Assembly (NCBI GenBank): GCA_017548425.1
Contig: JAFZAB010000109.1
Location: 1 to 38,019, forward strand
Length of the DNA: 38,019 nucleotides
Source of the DNA: Victivallales bacterium
GTDB taxonomy: Bacteria; Verrucomicrobiota; Lentisphaeria; Oligosphaerales; Oligosphaeraceae
Direction: 5' to 3'
Below the pieces are notes generated by a model. The model saw only the letters and a program-made list of their open reading frames with translations. It did not search any database and was not told the origin of the DNA. Both the position numbers and the translations under genes were made by a program. Below are positions 14,794-24,412 of the stretch, piece by piece. Position 1 is the stretch's first letter. Each line of letters starts with the position of its first letter.

Positions 14794-17010
14794 TCAGTCA
14801 ATCGCCTCGAACAGATACACCTTTGATGCACAATCACGATAATCCAGTTCGCTACACCAGAGGCCATAGTTCATGAGCACGTCGCCGGGGAAGACCTGCT
14901 GCTTCGCGGATTCGACGGCGTCATCGACCAGACGGTAATGCTTCGCGGGATCCAGCCCTGGCACCGTGAAACGTGGAACGCGTTTGATGAAACCGACCTT
15001 CGAACGGCGGACAACTGTCAGCACGGCCTGTTTCTTGTCCTTTGCCACGCAGCTCCACGCCTCCACGTCGTTTTCCTTGAACATATCCGTCAAGCGGTAG
15101 TAGTCGCCTTCAGAAATCGTGTCGTGATAGCGATGATAGGCCTTGTTGAGACGGATGGCCGTGGCTTGCTCATCTTCGTCAAGTTTCGTCAAATCAAGCT
15201 CATAGCCAAATGTTCCCGCCATCGCGACGTTGCCGCGCGTCTCAAACGGAATGAACCGCGCACGGTCGTGTTGCGCGTTCACATGCGCGCCCATGGACGC
15301 CACGGGATAGATCAGCGACGTGCCTGCCTGGATCGCGAGACGGTCCATGGCGTTCGTGTCGTCGCTGCACCAAATCTGCGGCAGATAGTACATCATGCCC
15401 GCGTCGAAACGGCCGCCACCGCCCGAGCAGCCTTCAATGAGCAGATTCGGGAAGGCTTCGATGAGCATCTCATTAAGTTTATAAACACCGAGAATGTAGC
15501 GGTGTGCGACTTCGCCCTGCTGGTCAGGCGGCAGCGCGGCGGAGAAGACATCGGACATGTTGCGATTCATGTCCCACTTGATGTAGTCAATGCCCGCGCG
15601 ACCGATCATACCAGCCATCACGTCGTACAGATGCTGCACGACTTCCGGACGGCTGAAATCCAGAATCAGCTGTGTGCGGCCATAGCAGCGTGGACGGTTC
15701 GGAACACACAGAACCCATTCAGGATGAGCGCGATACAATTCGCTGTCCTCAGAAATCATCTCCGGTTCGAACCACAGGCCGAACTTCATGCCGAGAGCAT
15801 GGATGCCGTCCGCCAAATCCTTCATATCGCCAATCTTCTTCTTGAATTCGAACCAGTCGCCGAGCGACGACTTGTCGTCGTCGCGATGGCCGAACCAGCC
15901 GTCGTCCAAGACCAGCATTTCGATGTTCAACTTCGCGCCCATCTTCGCGATGTCCAGAATCTTCTGCGTATCGAAATTGAAATACGTCGCCTCCCAGTTG
16001 TTCACGAGAATCGGGCGGCGTTTGCCGTTCCACGGGCTGCGGATCAGATGCGACCGCATGAAATCATGCAAATTGCGCGACATCTTGCCGAAGCCTTCAC
16101 CAGACCGCGTCATGAACATTTCAGGCGTTTCGAAACTCTCGCCGGCGTTCAGTTTCCAACTGAACAAGCCCGGATGGATGCCGATCTGCACACGGACGCC
16201 GTCGAATTGATCGACTTCCGCCGCTTCGAAATGGTTGCCGCTGTATTCCAATACGAAAGCATATGTCTCGCCCATCGTCTCCGTCGCGCCTGGCTCGCAG
16301 AGAATCAACGCAGGCGAATGGACGTGGCCTGTCGCGCCGCGGAGACTGCCCGTCGCCTGAATGCCATGGCGCAGCGGTGTGCGATCCAGAAAGCGTTCGC
16401 GGCTCCAGCTGCCGTAGAAATTCACCATTTCATAATGGCTCTTGCCAGTGAAATCCACCTGCGCGCTCATGGCGCGTTCCAAACGGACAACTTTGTCGGA
16501 CACGTTCTTCACAATCGCCGAACGCGAAATCACGTCGTTGTCTGCAAATACGCTGTAGAGCAGCGTCACTTCCACGCCGCCAACTTCGTCCAACAGCGTC
16601 ACTTCCAGATTCGCGACATCCGTATCCTTCGTGCCGACGAACGAACTCGGCAATCCATGCAACGCACGCTTTTCCGTTACGACTTTTGCGGAGACGAACC
16701 GTGCATCCGTCCATGCGGCGCCATCTTCCGTCTTGAAGGTCAATGCAGCCATGCGCATGTCACCGCTGTTGAAACCGGCATATTCCTGCGGCAGCACATC
16801 CGGCCCCATATTGCTGTATTCACCTTTCCGCATCACGCAGAACGACGCAGGCGCTGGCCGGCCGTGACGCATCAGCATGGTCGCGGGATCTTCCACCCGC
16901 GCGCCATAATAGATGTGTTCAAGACGCCCCACGGGATTCGCGAAAAAGACGTAGGATGTGCTCTTTGTCTGCAAATGGAACAGACGTCCGTCGCATAAAA
17001 CTTGAATCAT
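14794..17010 (-). CDS. Alpha-galactosidase, GH36
   Basis: A 738-residue alpha-galactosidase with the full GH36 layout: an N-terminal beta-supersandwich, a central barrel and a C-terminal sandwich. The barrel shows LVLDDGWFGHRDDD, YIKWDMNRNMSD with nucleophile Asp480, the EGCSGGGGRFDAGM glycine-rich loop, and WCSDDTNAMDRL with acid/base Asp550. These positions are within a few residues of those in Geobacillus AgaA, and the length matches that subfamily. It hydrolyses terminal alpha-1,6-galactose from raffinose-family oligosaccharides or galactomannan fragments. No signal peptide is present, so it is cytoplasmic. CAGGAGA precedes the ATG. It lies 19 nt downstream of an FAD oxidoreductase gene on the same strand and is probably co-transcribed with it. 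Confidence 0.95.
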   Translation of the reverse strand: MIQVLCDGRLFHLQTKSTSYVFFANPVGRLEHIYYGARVEDPATMLMRHGRPAPASFCVMRKGEYSNMGPDVLPQEYAGFNSGDMRMAALTFKTEDGAAWTDARFVSAKVVTEKRALHGLPSSFVGTKDTDVANLEVTLLDEVGGVEVTLLYSVFADNDVISRSAIVKNVSDKVVRLERAMSAQVDFTGKSHYEMVNFYGSWSRERFLDRTPLRHGIQATGSLRGATGHVHSPALILCEPGATETMGETYAFVLEYSGNHFEAAEVDQFDGVRVQIGIHPGLFSWKLNAGESFETPEMFMTRSGEGFGKMSRNLHDFMRSHLIRSPWNGKRRPILVNNWEATYFNFDTQKILDIAKMGAKLNIEMLVLDDGWFGHRDDDKSSLGDWFEFKKKIGDMKDLADGIHALGMKFGLWFEPEMISEDSELYRAHPEWVLCVPNRPRCYGRTQLILDFSRPEVVQHLYDVMAGMIGRAGIDYIKWDMNRNMSDVFSAALPPDQQGEVAHRYILGVYKLNEMLIEAFPNLLIEGCSGGGGRFDAGMMYYLPQIWCSDDTNAMDRLAIQAGTSLIYPVASMGAHVNAQHDRARFIPFETRGNVAMAGTFGYELDLTKLDEDEQATAIRLNKAYHRYHDTISEGDYYRLTDMFKENDVEAWSCVAKDKKQAVLTVVRRSKVGFIKRVPRFTVPGLDPAKHYRLVDDAVESAKQQVFPGDVLMNYGLWCSELDYRDCASKVYLFEAID

Positions 17011-17029
17011 GTTTTTCTCCTGTTTGTTA

Positions 17030-18946
17030 CTATTTATCTTTTAGATATTTATGTTTCAGGCCAAGCTTTTTGATCGCCTCCCTCAGCGATTCGTCCATGT
17101 GCGACTCCGAACCATCTTCGCCAACATTGATTCTGATATTTTCATCGCTGTTGCCAACGCTTCCAATCGGCCGCATGAAATGGTACCATTCCTCCCGTCC
17201 GGGCATGTAGGCGTGCGGAAGCATCCGCACGCCGCGCCGCATCCGTTCTTTAAGTTCCTCAAAATGCGATGCATAAACATCATGGGGATTGCATCCAGCC
17301 ATCTTGCAGACGGCCGCCGCCATGCCGACCACTTCGCCGAGCATGCCCAATGTCCGCATTACGCGGATGCAGGAAAACGCCACATGCGACGCGCTGATGA
17401 TACGTCCGCCCAGAAAAACATTGTCCATATCCCGCGCCACCAGACAGCGGTAGGGGATTTCGTACGGTTCGACGATGCCACGATGATATGCGCAAGATTG
17501 GAACGCCTCGCCGAACACCGCCTCGTTCACGGGATCCGGATAATGCAGATCGATGCTCCATGTGATGGCGGCTGTTCCATCGTCATGCGGAATCCGCTCT
17601 TCGATATCGCGTTGCGTAATCACATAGTCGCCGACCACGCGGTAGCTTTCACGTTTTCCGCCCAACGCAGACGCCCACATAAGCTCCTGGTTCGCAAGCT
17701 GTTCTTTATAGGGAGAACGATTCTTAAGCCACGACCAGTTGCCAAGAACAGTCATCAAGCCGTAATCGCGAATATATTCGATGTCGCGGACTTGATCACG
17801 ATATTGCCCCGTCTCCCAATCCCAACAGCAATTGAACCGTTTCAAGCCGTTTTTGTCATTGAATTCAATTCCCCAGTCGATGTCTGGAAATGACACAGGC
17901 TTGCCGCAGTCGCGCGGCTCCCACAGGACGGAATGGCCCATAACCTGCCTGTCCGCCTGTTCGGGAGCCAATGTCTCGCCGAATCGCGAACAGGCCTCAC
18001 GACCGTACATCGTCTCGCAACCGCACCATTGGCAAAGCGTGCCATCGCCTGTGCAATCTGCAAACAGTTTCGCACGGCGACGCGTCTCGCGTCCAGTCCG
18101 CAACGCTTTCGTAATAACGGCCTTAACAACACGCCCCTCCCTTTCGACGCCAATCATCAACTCGTTCAGCAGCAAATCTTTGCCTTCCGTAAACCGCCGT
18201 GATTTCCGTTCATCTTCGAACAATTCCTTGGCCTTCACCTGCCCTGGATGCCCGTCGATCGGACTGAGTAAAGCGCTGAAATTGCCCAACGCGGGATACG
18301 TTCCGACATTTGTCACGCCGCCTGTCCAGACACGAATTTCACTGCTGCCGCAACCGCCCAGAACGCCGCGATCCTGTATCAGCAATGTCCTGACGCCGCT
18401 GACGCGAGCCGCCAACGCCGTGCAGACGCCCGCATAACCGCCGCCAACGACAATCAAATCATATTCAACTGGATCATCGACAACTTTCACACCGCATTCC
18501 GCTCGTCTGAAAGCCGCCAACGCCTCCGCGCCATCCGGCGGCGTCATCGACGCATCCTTCGTCAGATAAACGGCGTCGCAACGTCCATTGAAGCCTGTCA
18601 GATCATGCAACGCAAGCGTGTGCTTTCCATTGTTTAATGTAATGCATCCAGCCTTCTGCCACGCCCAATCGACGCCGTTCGTGCCCAACACGGCAGAAAG
18701 CGGCTGTCCATCGATGCAAATCTGAAAACAGCCAGCCGACGTCCCGCGTTTCCAGACGGCCGTCCAGTCGCGTGTCCGCGCCCAGACATGCCACGTTCCT
18801 TCTGTAAGTGCCACGCTGGTCGTGGCATCCGCGACAGGCCGCCCTAGCCCATGCGCCATCAGATAGGCGCTGCCCATCGCTTGGACGCTCTGCGTCTCAA
18901 GCGTCCAACCGCCTAAATCGTCAAACTGCTCGCATTCGATGAACAT
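17030..18946 (-). CDS. FAD-dependent oxidoreductase with N-terminal sandwich domain
   Basis: A 638-residue protein. Residues 1 to about 140 form a beta-rich domain (MFIECEQFDDLGGWTLETQS..., WHVWARTRDW, GKHTLALHDLTGFNGRCDAVYLT) that resembles carbohydrate-binding or golvesin-like sandwich modules. The FAD_oxidored part starts at DLIVVGGGYAGVCTALAA (GGG at 168-170), followed by LGGCGSSEIRVWTGG and ADCTGDGTLCQWCGC. No signal peptide is seen. This two-domain form occurs in PVC and Bacteroidota sugar-utilisation loci; its substrate is not established. It sits between an exported phosphodiester-glycosidase-family gene (20-nt gap upstream) and the GH36 gene (19-nt gap downstream), so the three look like one operon. 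No strong SD is visible before the ATG. Confidence 0.8.
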   Translation of the reverse strand: MFIECEQFDDLGGWTLETQSVQAMGSAYLMAHGLGRPVADATTSVALTEGTWHVWARTRDWTAVWKRGTSAGCFQICIDGQPLSAVLGTNGVDWAWQKAGCITLNNGKHTLALHDLTGFNGRCDAVYLTKDASMTPPDGAEALAAFRRAECGVKVVDDPVEYDLIVVGGGYAGVCTALAARVSGVRTLLIQDRGVLGGCGSSEIRVWTGGVTNVGTYPALGNFSALLSPIDGHPGQVKAKELFEDERKSRRFTEGKDLLLNELMIGVEREGRVVKAVITKALRTGRETRRRAKLFADCTGDGTLCQWCGCETMYGREACSRFGETLAPEQADRQVMGHSVLWEPRDCGKPVSFPDIDWGIEFNDKNGLKRFNCCWDWETGQYRDQVRDIEYIRDYGLMTVLGNWSWLKNRSPYKEQLANQELMWASALGGKRESYRVVGDYVITQRDIEERIPHDDGTAAITWSIDLHYPDPVNEAVFGEAFQSCAYHRGIVEPYEIPYRCLVARDMDNVFLGGRIISASHVAFSCIRVMRTLGMLGEVVGMAAAVCKMAGCNPHDVYASHFEELKERMRRGVRMLPHAYMPGREEWYHFMRPIGSVGNSDENIRINVGEDGSESHMDESLREAIKKLGLKHKYLKDK

Positions 18947-18966
18947 AGGATGATACAGTTTTTCGA

Positions 18967-20031
18967 TTAGTTGTCATGTTTGATATAGATGCCCATGTTC
19001 ATGCCGCAGGGGCGGTAGTAGCCATTGGGAACGCGATCATGACGGTTGACAGTCTGCGGGGCTTTCTTCTCATCGTCCCAATAGCATAGCGTCGCGGAGC
19101 CGCCGCCGTCGAAATCGATCACATCATACGCGCCTGCGGCTCGCATGATTTTGACCAAATCCGTGCCCGTGGCGCCTTCGCTCCAACCGAACAGACGACC
19201 GTCAACCGTCACCAAATACATGTAATGACGATCTTTATCCAGACCGCATGTCATGCGCGGCATCAACGGCTTGTCATAACCGGACGTTGTCTGCGGCGTC
19301 GTCTCGCCATTCTTCAGAATGATGCCAAAGCCTGAATGCGCAAACCAAATATCATCGTATTTTGTGCGGCCTTCGGCTTCATACTGCGCCGTATCGATAT
19401 GATCGACGATGTCGATTTTGCCATTCTTATAAACGACGAGAATCGCCTTGTGTCCGCCCGGATTGTCTGTGATAATCACGCCGTCGGAGATATTTACAGA
19501 AGTTGGATTACCGAACTTATGGGTATATGGCGACTGCCATGGCGACCACGGTGCGCTGTTGTTCGCGACAATCATGTCCAAACCACGACCGCCCTCTTCC
19601 TTCGGCTTGCGGCAATTCTTCATGAATTCCGCCGTGCGAAGACGCTTCGTGCGGATGATCTGCGTGTCATGGTCGGGCATTTTTTCGCCCCAGCCTTCCG
19701 CGCGTTCCGTTCCCGTGAACGTCAATCCCTTCATTGTCAAATCAACTTGCATGACATTGATTTTCATGGGGCGGACATCCGCTCTGTAGTTGTCAATGGT
19801 TTCCTGTGAACGCTTTTTCGCAATCATCTCCTTATGTACCTTCTCCACTTGCTCCGCCGAAAGCGGCTTGGCTCGCGGAACTTGCCATTCCATTTTCACA
19901 AGACGAACGCCGGGCCGTACCATCCGAGCGGCTTCCCAGTCAATCTTTTCCTCCTGCTGTTGCGCGACACATAGGCATCCCACCAACATGCAGAAAAACG
20001 CGACCATTCCGAATATTCTGTTCTTCATCAT
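18967..20031 (-). CDS. Exported phosphodiester glycosidase family protein (NAGPA-like)
   Basis: A 354-residue exported protein with a hydrophobic leader (FGMVAFFCMLVGCLCVA). LVGC fits a lipobox, so it may be a lipoprotein anchored at Cys19; ordinary cleavage is also possible. The C-terminal half matches the phosphodiester glycosidase fold (PF09992, related to the mammalian uncovering enzyme). It shows IITDNPGGHKAILVVYKNG and CGLDKDRHYMYLVTVDGR, and the signature DFDGGGSATLCYWDD with Asp308 and the following glycines. Such enzymes cleave sugar-phosphodiester bonds, for example in glycan or teichoic-acid-like polymers. It is the first gene of the minus-strand run that continues into the FAD oxidoreductase and GH36. 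The RND terminator lies just upstream, so it probably has its own promoter. The family call is good; the substrate is unknown. Confidence 0.8.
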   Translation of the reverse strand: MMKNRIFGMVAFFCMLVGCLCVAQQQEEKIDWEAARMVRPGVRLVKMEWQVPRAKPLSAEQVEKVHKEMIAKKRSQETIDNYRADVRPMKINVMQVDLTMKGLTFTGTERAEGWGEKMPDHDTQIIRTKRLRTAEFMKNCRKPKEEGGRGLDMIVANNSAPWSPWQSPYTHKFGNPTSVNISDGVIITDNPGGHKAILVVYKNGKIDIVDHIDTAQYEAEGRTKYDDIWFAHSGFGIILKNGETTPQTTSGYDKPLMPRMTCGLDKDRHYMYLVTVDGRLFGWSEGATGTDLVKIMRAAGAYDVIDFDGGGSATLCYWDDEKKAPQTVNRHDRVPNGYYRPCGMNMGIYIKHDN

Positions 20032-20049
20032 CAGTCATTCTCCTATTTT

Positions 20050-20092
20050 GGCCTGAAAAAATAAAAGGGATGGCGGAGTTCTTCGCCATCCC
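20050..20092 (-). terminator. Intrinsic terminator of the RND operon
   Basis: On the minus strand GGGATGGCG and CGCCATCCC (20067-20075 and 20084-20092) form a perfect 9-bp stem, extendable by two more pairs, followed by a T-rich run (complement of 20056-20066). It lies about 60 nt past the RND stop, on the correct strand. Confidence 0.85.
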
Positions 20093-20149
20093 TCCCTTGA
20101 TACACAAGGATTAAATTAATGCGTTTTACGGAATGTCAACCCAACAGAC

Positions 20150-23100
20150 TTAATTCGATTCGATTTTCTTCCCATGGAACAGATTCAGGAAGAATTCACC
20201 AATATACTGGAACACGACGTAAAGGCCTGGAATGAAAGTCATACCGACAATTGCCGCCACGGACATGCCCCAGAATGTCGTCACACCGACGGCGTGGCGG
20301 GAGGCCGCGCCCGCGCCCGTCGCATACAGGAGCGGCAACACGCCGAACACGAACGACAGCGCCGTCATCATGACGGAACGGAAACGGATCCGCATGCCTC
20401 TGACGGCCGCTTCGCGGATCGTCGCCCCGCTCTCACGCTCCTGTTTGGCGTATTCGACCATCAGAATGGCCGATTTCGCCGTCAAACCGATCAGCATCAG
20501 CAGTCCCAACTGGCAGTAGATGTTCATGTCGCCGCGCGTCACAAACAACGCCACAAGACCGCCCAATGTCGCTGTTCCGACGGACAGAATGACGGAAATC
20601 GGCAGCGTCCAACTTTCATATTGCGCCACAAGGAACAGATACGCCATCAACAGCGCCATCGCCAGAATCCAGATGATCTTTCCTTCATTCTGGCTTTCCT
20701 GGTAGGACATGCCCGTCCAGCTGATGCCGTAGTCCTGCCCGAAATCGTGCATGATGTCGCTGACCAGCGTCATCATCTGGCCGGACGAGAAGAACGGCAC
20801 GGACTGAGTGTTGATACTGGCCGACGGGAACATGTTGAAGCGTTCCGCCTGGCGGGAGCCCTGCGTCCAGTTCAGCGTCGCAATGGCGTCGAACGGAACC
20901 TGCGCGCCAGTGGAGGACGGGATGTATATCTGCTTCAGGTAGTTCAGATTCCTGCGGTATTGCGAGTCGCCTTGTATCATGACTTTGTATGTTTTCGAGA
21001 AACGGTTGAAATCATTGATGTACATGGAGCCGAAGAAGGCCTGCAGCGTATAGAAAATCGTGCTCGGCGAAAGGTTCAGGGCTTCCGCCTTCTGACGATC
21101 GACGTTGATGTTCAGCATCGGCGTGTTCGCGTCGAACGACGAGAAGGCATAGACCGCCTTGCCTGTCTGCATGATTTTCGCGCACAATTCTTCCGCGGCG
21201 GCGGAAAGTTGTTGCGGAGTCTTTTCGCCTTTCGCTTGGAAGGCGAATGTCACACCGCCAGAAGCGCCCATGCCGTTGATTGGCGGCGGCGCGAGAACCA
21301 TGATTCGCGCATCCGCCACATCCGCCACTCGACGCGTCATTTCCGCCTGGATGGCAGACAGTTGCAGATCCGGAGTCTTGCGCAGTTCCCACGAATCCAG
21401 TTCGAAGATGAGGAAACCGCAGTTCTCACCGTTACCGGCTGTCATGGACTGGCCCGGAATCAGCAGGGAGTTGCGGATGCCTTTCACGTCTTTCACACGG
21501 TTCAGAACATCATCCATCACTTCGGAGGTTCGCGGCAACGACGCGCCAGGCGGCAGGATGACTTCCGCGAACAACGCGCCTTTGTCTTCCGACGGCAAGA
21601 ACGCAGGGGCGATTCGGCCATACAGGAAGAAGTTGCCCGCCAGAATGCCCGCGAATAATATTAAGGTAATGAAAACATGCCGCACTAGCAGGCCGGAGAC
21701 TGAGACGAAGCCGTTACGCGTCGTGTTGACCGTCCAGTTGAAGATTTTGAACGGCCCCCACGCGGGCTTCGTCTTTCGCAGCAACATCGCGCACAATGCG
21801 GGGGACAGCGTCAATGCATTCACCGTCGAAAGCACCAACGCCGTGCACATCGTCACGGCGAACTGCGTGTAGATGATACCAACCATGCCGCCGTAGAAGG
21901 CAATCGGCACATAAACGGCCAAAACTACCAACGTACTGGCGATCAACGCGTTGGAGATTTCCTTCATGCAACGAACCGCCGCGTCGTACGGCGACAGCCC
22001 TTCTTCGTCGATCAACCGCATGCAGTTCTCCGTCACGCAGATGGCGTTGTCAACCACGGAGCCGATGACCAGAATCAACGCGAACATGGACAGCGTGTTG
22101 ATGCTCATGTGGAATATCTTGAGGAACAACAACGTACCGATGAGCGACACGGGAATCGTCGCCGACGGGATGACCGTCGCCCGCCAGCTCGGCAGGAAGG
22201 CGTAGGTGATGATGACGACCAGAATGAACGTCATCATCAGCGTCATCGCGATTTCCTTCATGGAGACTTTCACGAATCGCGTGGAATCGTATCCCATGGT
22301 CCATTCCATGCCTTCCGGGAAGTCCTTCGCCAGGCGGTCCATCTCATTGCGGACTTTTGTCATGACCGTCAACGCATTGGCGTCGTTCATCTTGAACACG
22401 CCGATGATGGCCGCGGGGCCACCGTTGTACATCGTCTGCCCCGTGTATTTTTCGGTACCCATTTCCACACGCGCCACGTCGCGCAGCAAAATCTGCCGTC
22501 CATCCGCGCCAGTGCGGACGATGATGTTCTGGAATTCCTCAGGCGTCTTCAGACGGCCCTGCGTATCGACTTTGAACGACATGTACGGATTGGACGAATC
22601 CGTGCCGACGGAACCGGCGGCGGCCTGCACGTTCTGCGCCTGGATGGCGGCGGAAATCTCGCCAATGCTCATGTTGAAGCCGCGCAATTTCAATGGATCC
22701 AGCCAAACGCGCATGGAATACGTTTTGTCCGAAAACACAAACGACTGGCCGACGCCTTTCAGTCGCGACAGGTTGTCCGTGATGTTGATGGACGCATAGT
22801 TGGAGATGTATTTCAAGTCGTGTTCTGGATTGTTGCTCAGAAGGGCGATGACGCCCAGAATGTCCGACGACCGCTTGTAGCTGAACAAGTTGGTCTTGAC
22901 TTCCTGCGGCAGATTCGACTCCGCCATCTTCACGGCGTTGTTGACGTTGGTCAAAGCCATGTCTTCGTTGACGCCCGTCTCAAATGTAATGGTCAGCGAA
23001 TAATTCCCCGAATTGTCCGATTTCGATTCAAAGTACGTCAACCCTTCGACGCCGTTGATGGCTGTCTCCAAAGGCGCGGCGACCGTATCCGCGATAACCT

Positions 23101-23266
23101 GCGCGGAGGCACCCGGATAGAACGTTCCGACGACGATCACAGGCGGCGAAACCTGCGGATATTCCGCCACCGGCAATGTGAAATAACTCGCGACGCCGGC
23201 CAGCATGATGACCAGCGATATGACGAACGCGAAACGCGGCCGTTTGATGAATATCGTTGAAAACAT
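20150..23266 (-). CDS. RND multidrug efflux permease (HAE1/AcrB type)
   Basis: A 1038-residue inner-membrane pump of full AcrB length and duplicated topology (TM1 near residues 14-30, periplasmic porter loops, TM2-6, a second porter loop, TM8-12). The signature start MFSTIFIKRPRFAFVIS and the TM10 motif IGLTAKSAILMVEYAK, which contains the relay Lys, are present. In TM4 the proton-relay pair that is Asp-Asp in AcrB (D407/D408) reads Asp406-Asn407 (GSVVDNAICVTEN), a notable change. Substrates would be exported from the periplasm or inner membrane using the proton motive force. The gene follows the adaptor by 12 nt, with its SD (AAGGAG) overlapping the adaptor stop. No outer-membrane channel gene is present, so TolC would come from elsewhere. 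Confidence 0.95.
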   Translation of the reverse strand: MFSTIFIKRPRFAFVISLVIMLAGVASYFTLPVAEYPQVSPPVIVVGTFYPGASAQVIADTVAAPLETAINGVEGLTYFESKSDNSGNYSLTITFETGVNEDMALTNVNNAVKMAESNLPQEVKTNLFSYKRSSDILGVIALLSNNPEHDLKYISNYASINITDNLSRLKGVGQSFVFSDKTYSMRVWLDPLKLRGFNMSIGEISAAIQAQNVQAAAGSVGTDSSNPYMSFKVDTQGRLKTPEEFQNIIVRTGADGRQILLRDVARVEMGTEKYTGQTMYNGGPAAIIGVFKMNDANALTVMTKVRNEMDRLAKDFPEGMEWTMGYDSTRFVKVSMKEIAMTLMMTFILVVIITYAFLPSWRATVIPSATIPVSLIGTLLFLKIFHMSINTLSMFALILVIGSVVDNAICVTENCMRLIDEEGLSPYDAAVRCMKEISNALIASTLVVLAVYVPIAFYGGMVGIIYTQFAVTMCTALVLSTVNALTLSPALCAMLLRKTKPAWGPFKIFNWTVNTTRNGFVSVSGLLVRHVFITLILFAGILAGNFFLYGRIAPAFLPSEDKGALFAEVILPPGASLPRTSEVMDDVLNRVKDVKGIRNSLLIPGQSMTAGNGENCGFLIFELDSWELRKTPDLQLSAIQAEMTRRVADVADARIMVLAPPPINGMGASGGVTFAFQAKGEKTPQQLSAAAEELCAKIMQTGKAVYAFSSFDANTPMLNINVDRQKAEALNLSPSTIFYTLQAFFGSMYINDFNRFSKTYKVMIQGDSQYRRNLNYLKQIYIPSSTGAQVPFDAIATLNWTQGSRQAERFNMFPSASINTQSVPFFSSGQMMTLVSDIMHDFGQDYGISWTGMSYQESQNEGKIIWILAMALLMAYLFLVAQYESWTLPISVILSVGTATLGGLVALFVTRGDMNIYCQLGLLMLIGLTAKSAILMVEYAKQERESGATIREAAVRGMRIRFRSVMMTALSFVFGVLPLLYATGAGAASRHAVGVTTFWGMSVAAIVGMTFIPGLYVVFQYIGEFFLNLFHGKKIESN

Positions 23267-23278
23267 GTGGCGGACTCC

Positions 23279-24412
23279 TTACTTCTCAAGATTCTCTGCG
23301 GCGGGAGCGGAAGCGTCGGCCTTCTTCGTCTCGGCCAACACGACTTTGCCGCCCGGATATGTCTTGTGGGCGCCACCCGTGACGACCAGTTCATCAATTG
23401 TCAACCCTTCCAAAACCACCTGCAGATCGCCAACCTGGTCACCTGTCACAATCATGCGCTTTTCAATAATATTATCCACGCCAACGACATAAACGTAATG
23501 ATCCTTTCCTTCGTTCATGACCGCCGTCGTCGGAATCGCCAGTTGCGGCGTGTCGAATTTCTGCGTGAAATCAATCTTCACGAAACCGCCAGGAACGATG
23601 GCGTTGTCAGCATTCGGGCAGAGCATCTGGATCATGACCGTATCCGTCGCGGAATCGACTTGGTTGTCGAAGAAGTCGATTTTGATTCCGCCGGCCAGCT
23701 CCTTGCCGGACGCGTCTCGCACAACCATCGTATGGTTCACAAGCTTCCCATCTTTATAGTTTTGATAGAAGTCCGCTTCGGACATGGCGAAGCGGATTTT
23801 GATGGGATCGTACTGCACGATTGTCGCGAGTTTGCCGCTGTTCGGGCCGACTTCGTTGCCGACGGAGACGACCAATTCACCGATGCGCCCTGTGATCGGC
23901 GCATAGATTTTCGTATAGGAAAGATCGTTCTCGCAAAGCTTTATGGCGGCTTTCATTTCCGCGATCTTCGCCTCCAGCGATGCACGGTTCTTCACATAAA
24001 TGGCGAACTCCGCATCCGAAATGACTTTCTTGTCAATCAGCGTCTTGTTGCGGTCGTATTCCTTCACGGCGTAGTCGTATTCGGCCTCGACCTGCTTCAA
24101 TCCGGCCTCAGTCGCCTGAAGTTTCGCCTTGTAGATGGTGTCTTCAATTTCAAACAGCAAATCGCCTTTCAATACAATCGCGCCTTCGCGGAAAGCCGCC
24201 TTCCACAACGTGCCATCGACTTTCGCCGTGACATTCACCGTCTCGGCCGGCCGCACATTGCCGATATAGCTTCGCGTCTCGGCTTCCATCACAGTCGTGC
24301 CGCGTCGCGCCATGACCACCGCGGCGGGACGTTGCATCTGGGCCTGCGCCGCCAACGCAAACACGCAGACCGCAATCATGATTGAACGAATCATTCGAGA
24401 CGACATTTTCAT
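23279..24412 (-). CDS. RND periplasmic adaptor (membrane fusion protein)
   Basis: A 377-residue membrane fusion protein of the AcrA/MexA type. An N-terminal export signal (MIRSIMIAVCVFALAAQAQ) is followed by the barrel-lipoyl halves (SYIGNVRPAETVNVTAKVDGTLWK and KIYAPITGRIGELVVSVGNEVG) around a helical hairpin (residues about 105-170). The beta-barrel and membrane-proximal domains follow. No lipobox Cys is present, so it is probably anchored by the uncleaved leader or free in the periplasm. It links the RND pump to an outer-membrane channel. Its start overlaps the marR-type stop by 4 nt, so the two are translationally coupled, and the pump follows 12 nt later. Confidence 0.93.
   Translation of the reverse strand: MKMSSRMIRSIMIAVCVFALAAQAQMQRPAAVVMARRGTTVMEAETRSYIGNVRPAETVNVTAKVDGTLWKAAFREGAIVLKGDLLFEIEDTIYKAKLQATEAGLKQVEAEYDYAVKEYDRNKTLIDKKVISDAEFAIYVKNRASLEAKIAEMKAAIKLCENDLSYTKIYAPITGRIGELVVSVGNEVGPNSGKLATIVQYDPIKIRFAMSEADFYQNYKDGKLVNHTMVVRDASGKELAGGIKIDFFDNQVDSATDTVMIQMLCPNADNAIVPGGFVKIDFTQKFDTPQLAIPTTAVMNEGKDHYVYVVGVDNIIEKRMIVTGDQVGDLQVVLEGLTIDELVVTGGAHKTYPGGKVVLAETKKADASAPAAENLEK

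Noticed and set aside
14938..16998. A 686-codon open frame on the plus strand
   Set aside because: It lies wholly antisense to the GH36 gene, whose catalytic motifs are intact. It has no recognisable domain and has His/Arg-rich composition typical of antisense frames in GC-rich genes.
20174..23260. Two long plus-strand frames (494 and 383 codons)
   Set aside because: Both are antisense to the RND permease, which is full length with all expected segments.
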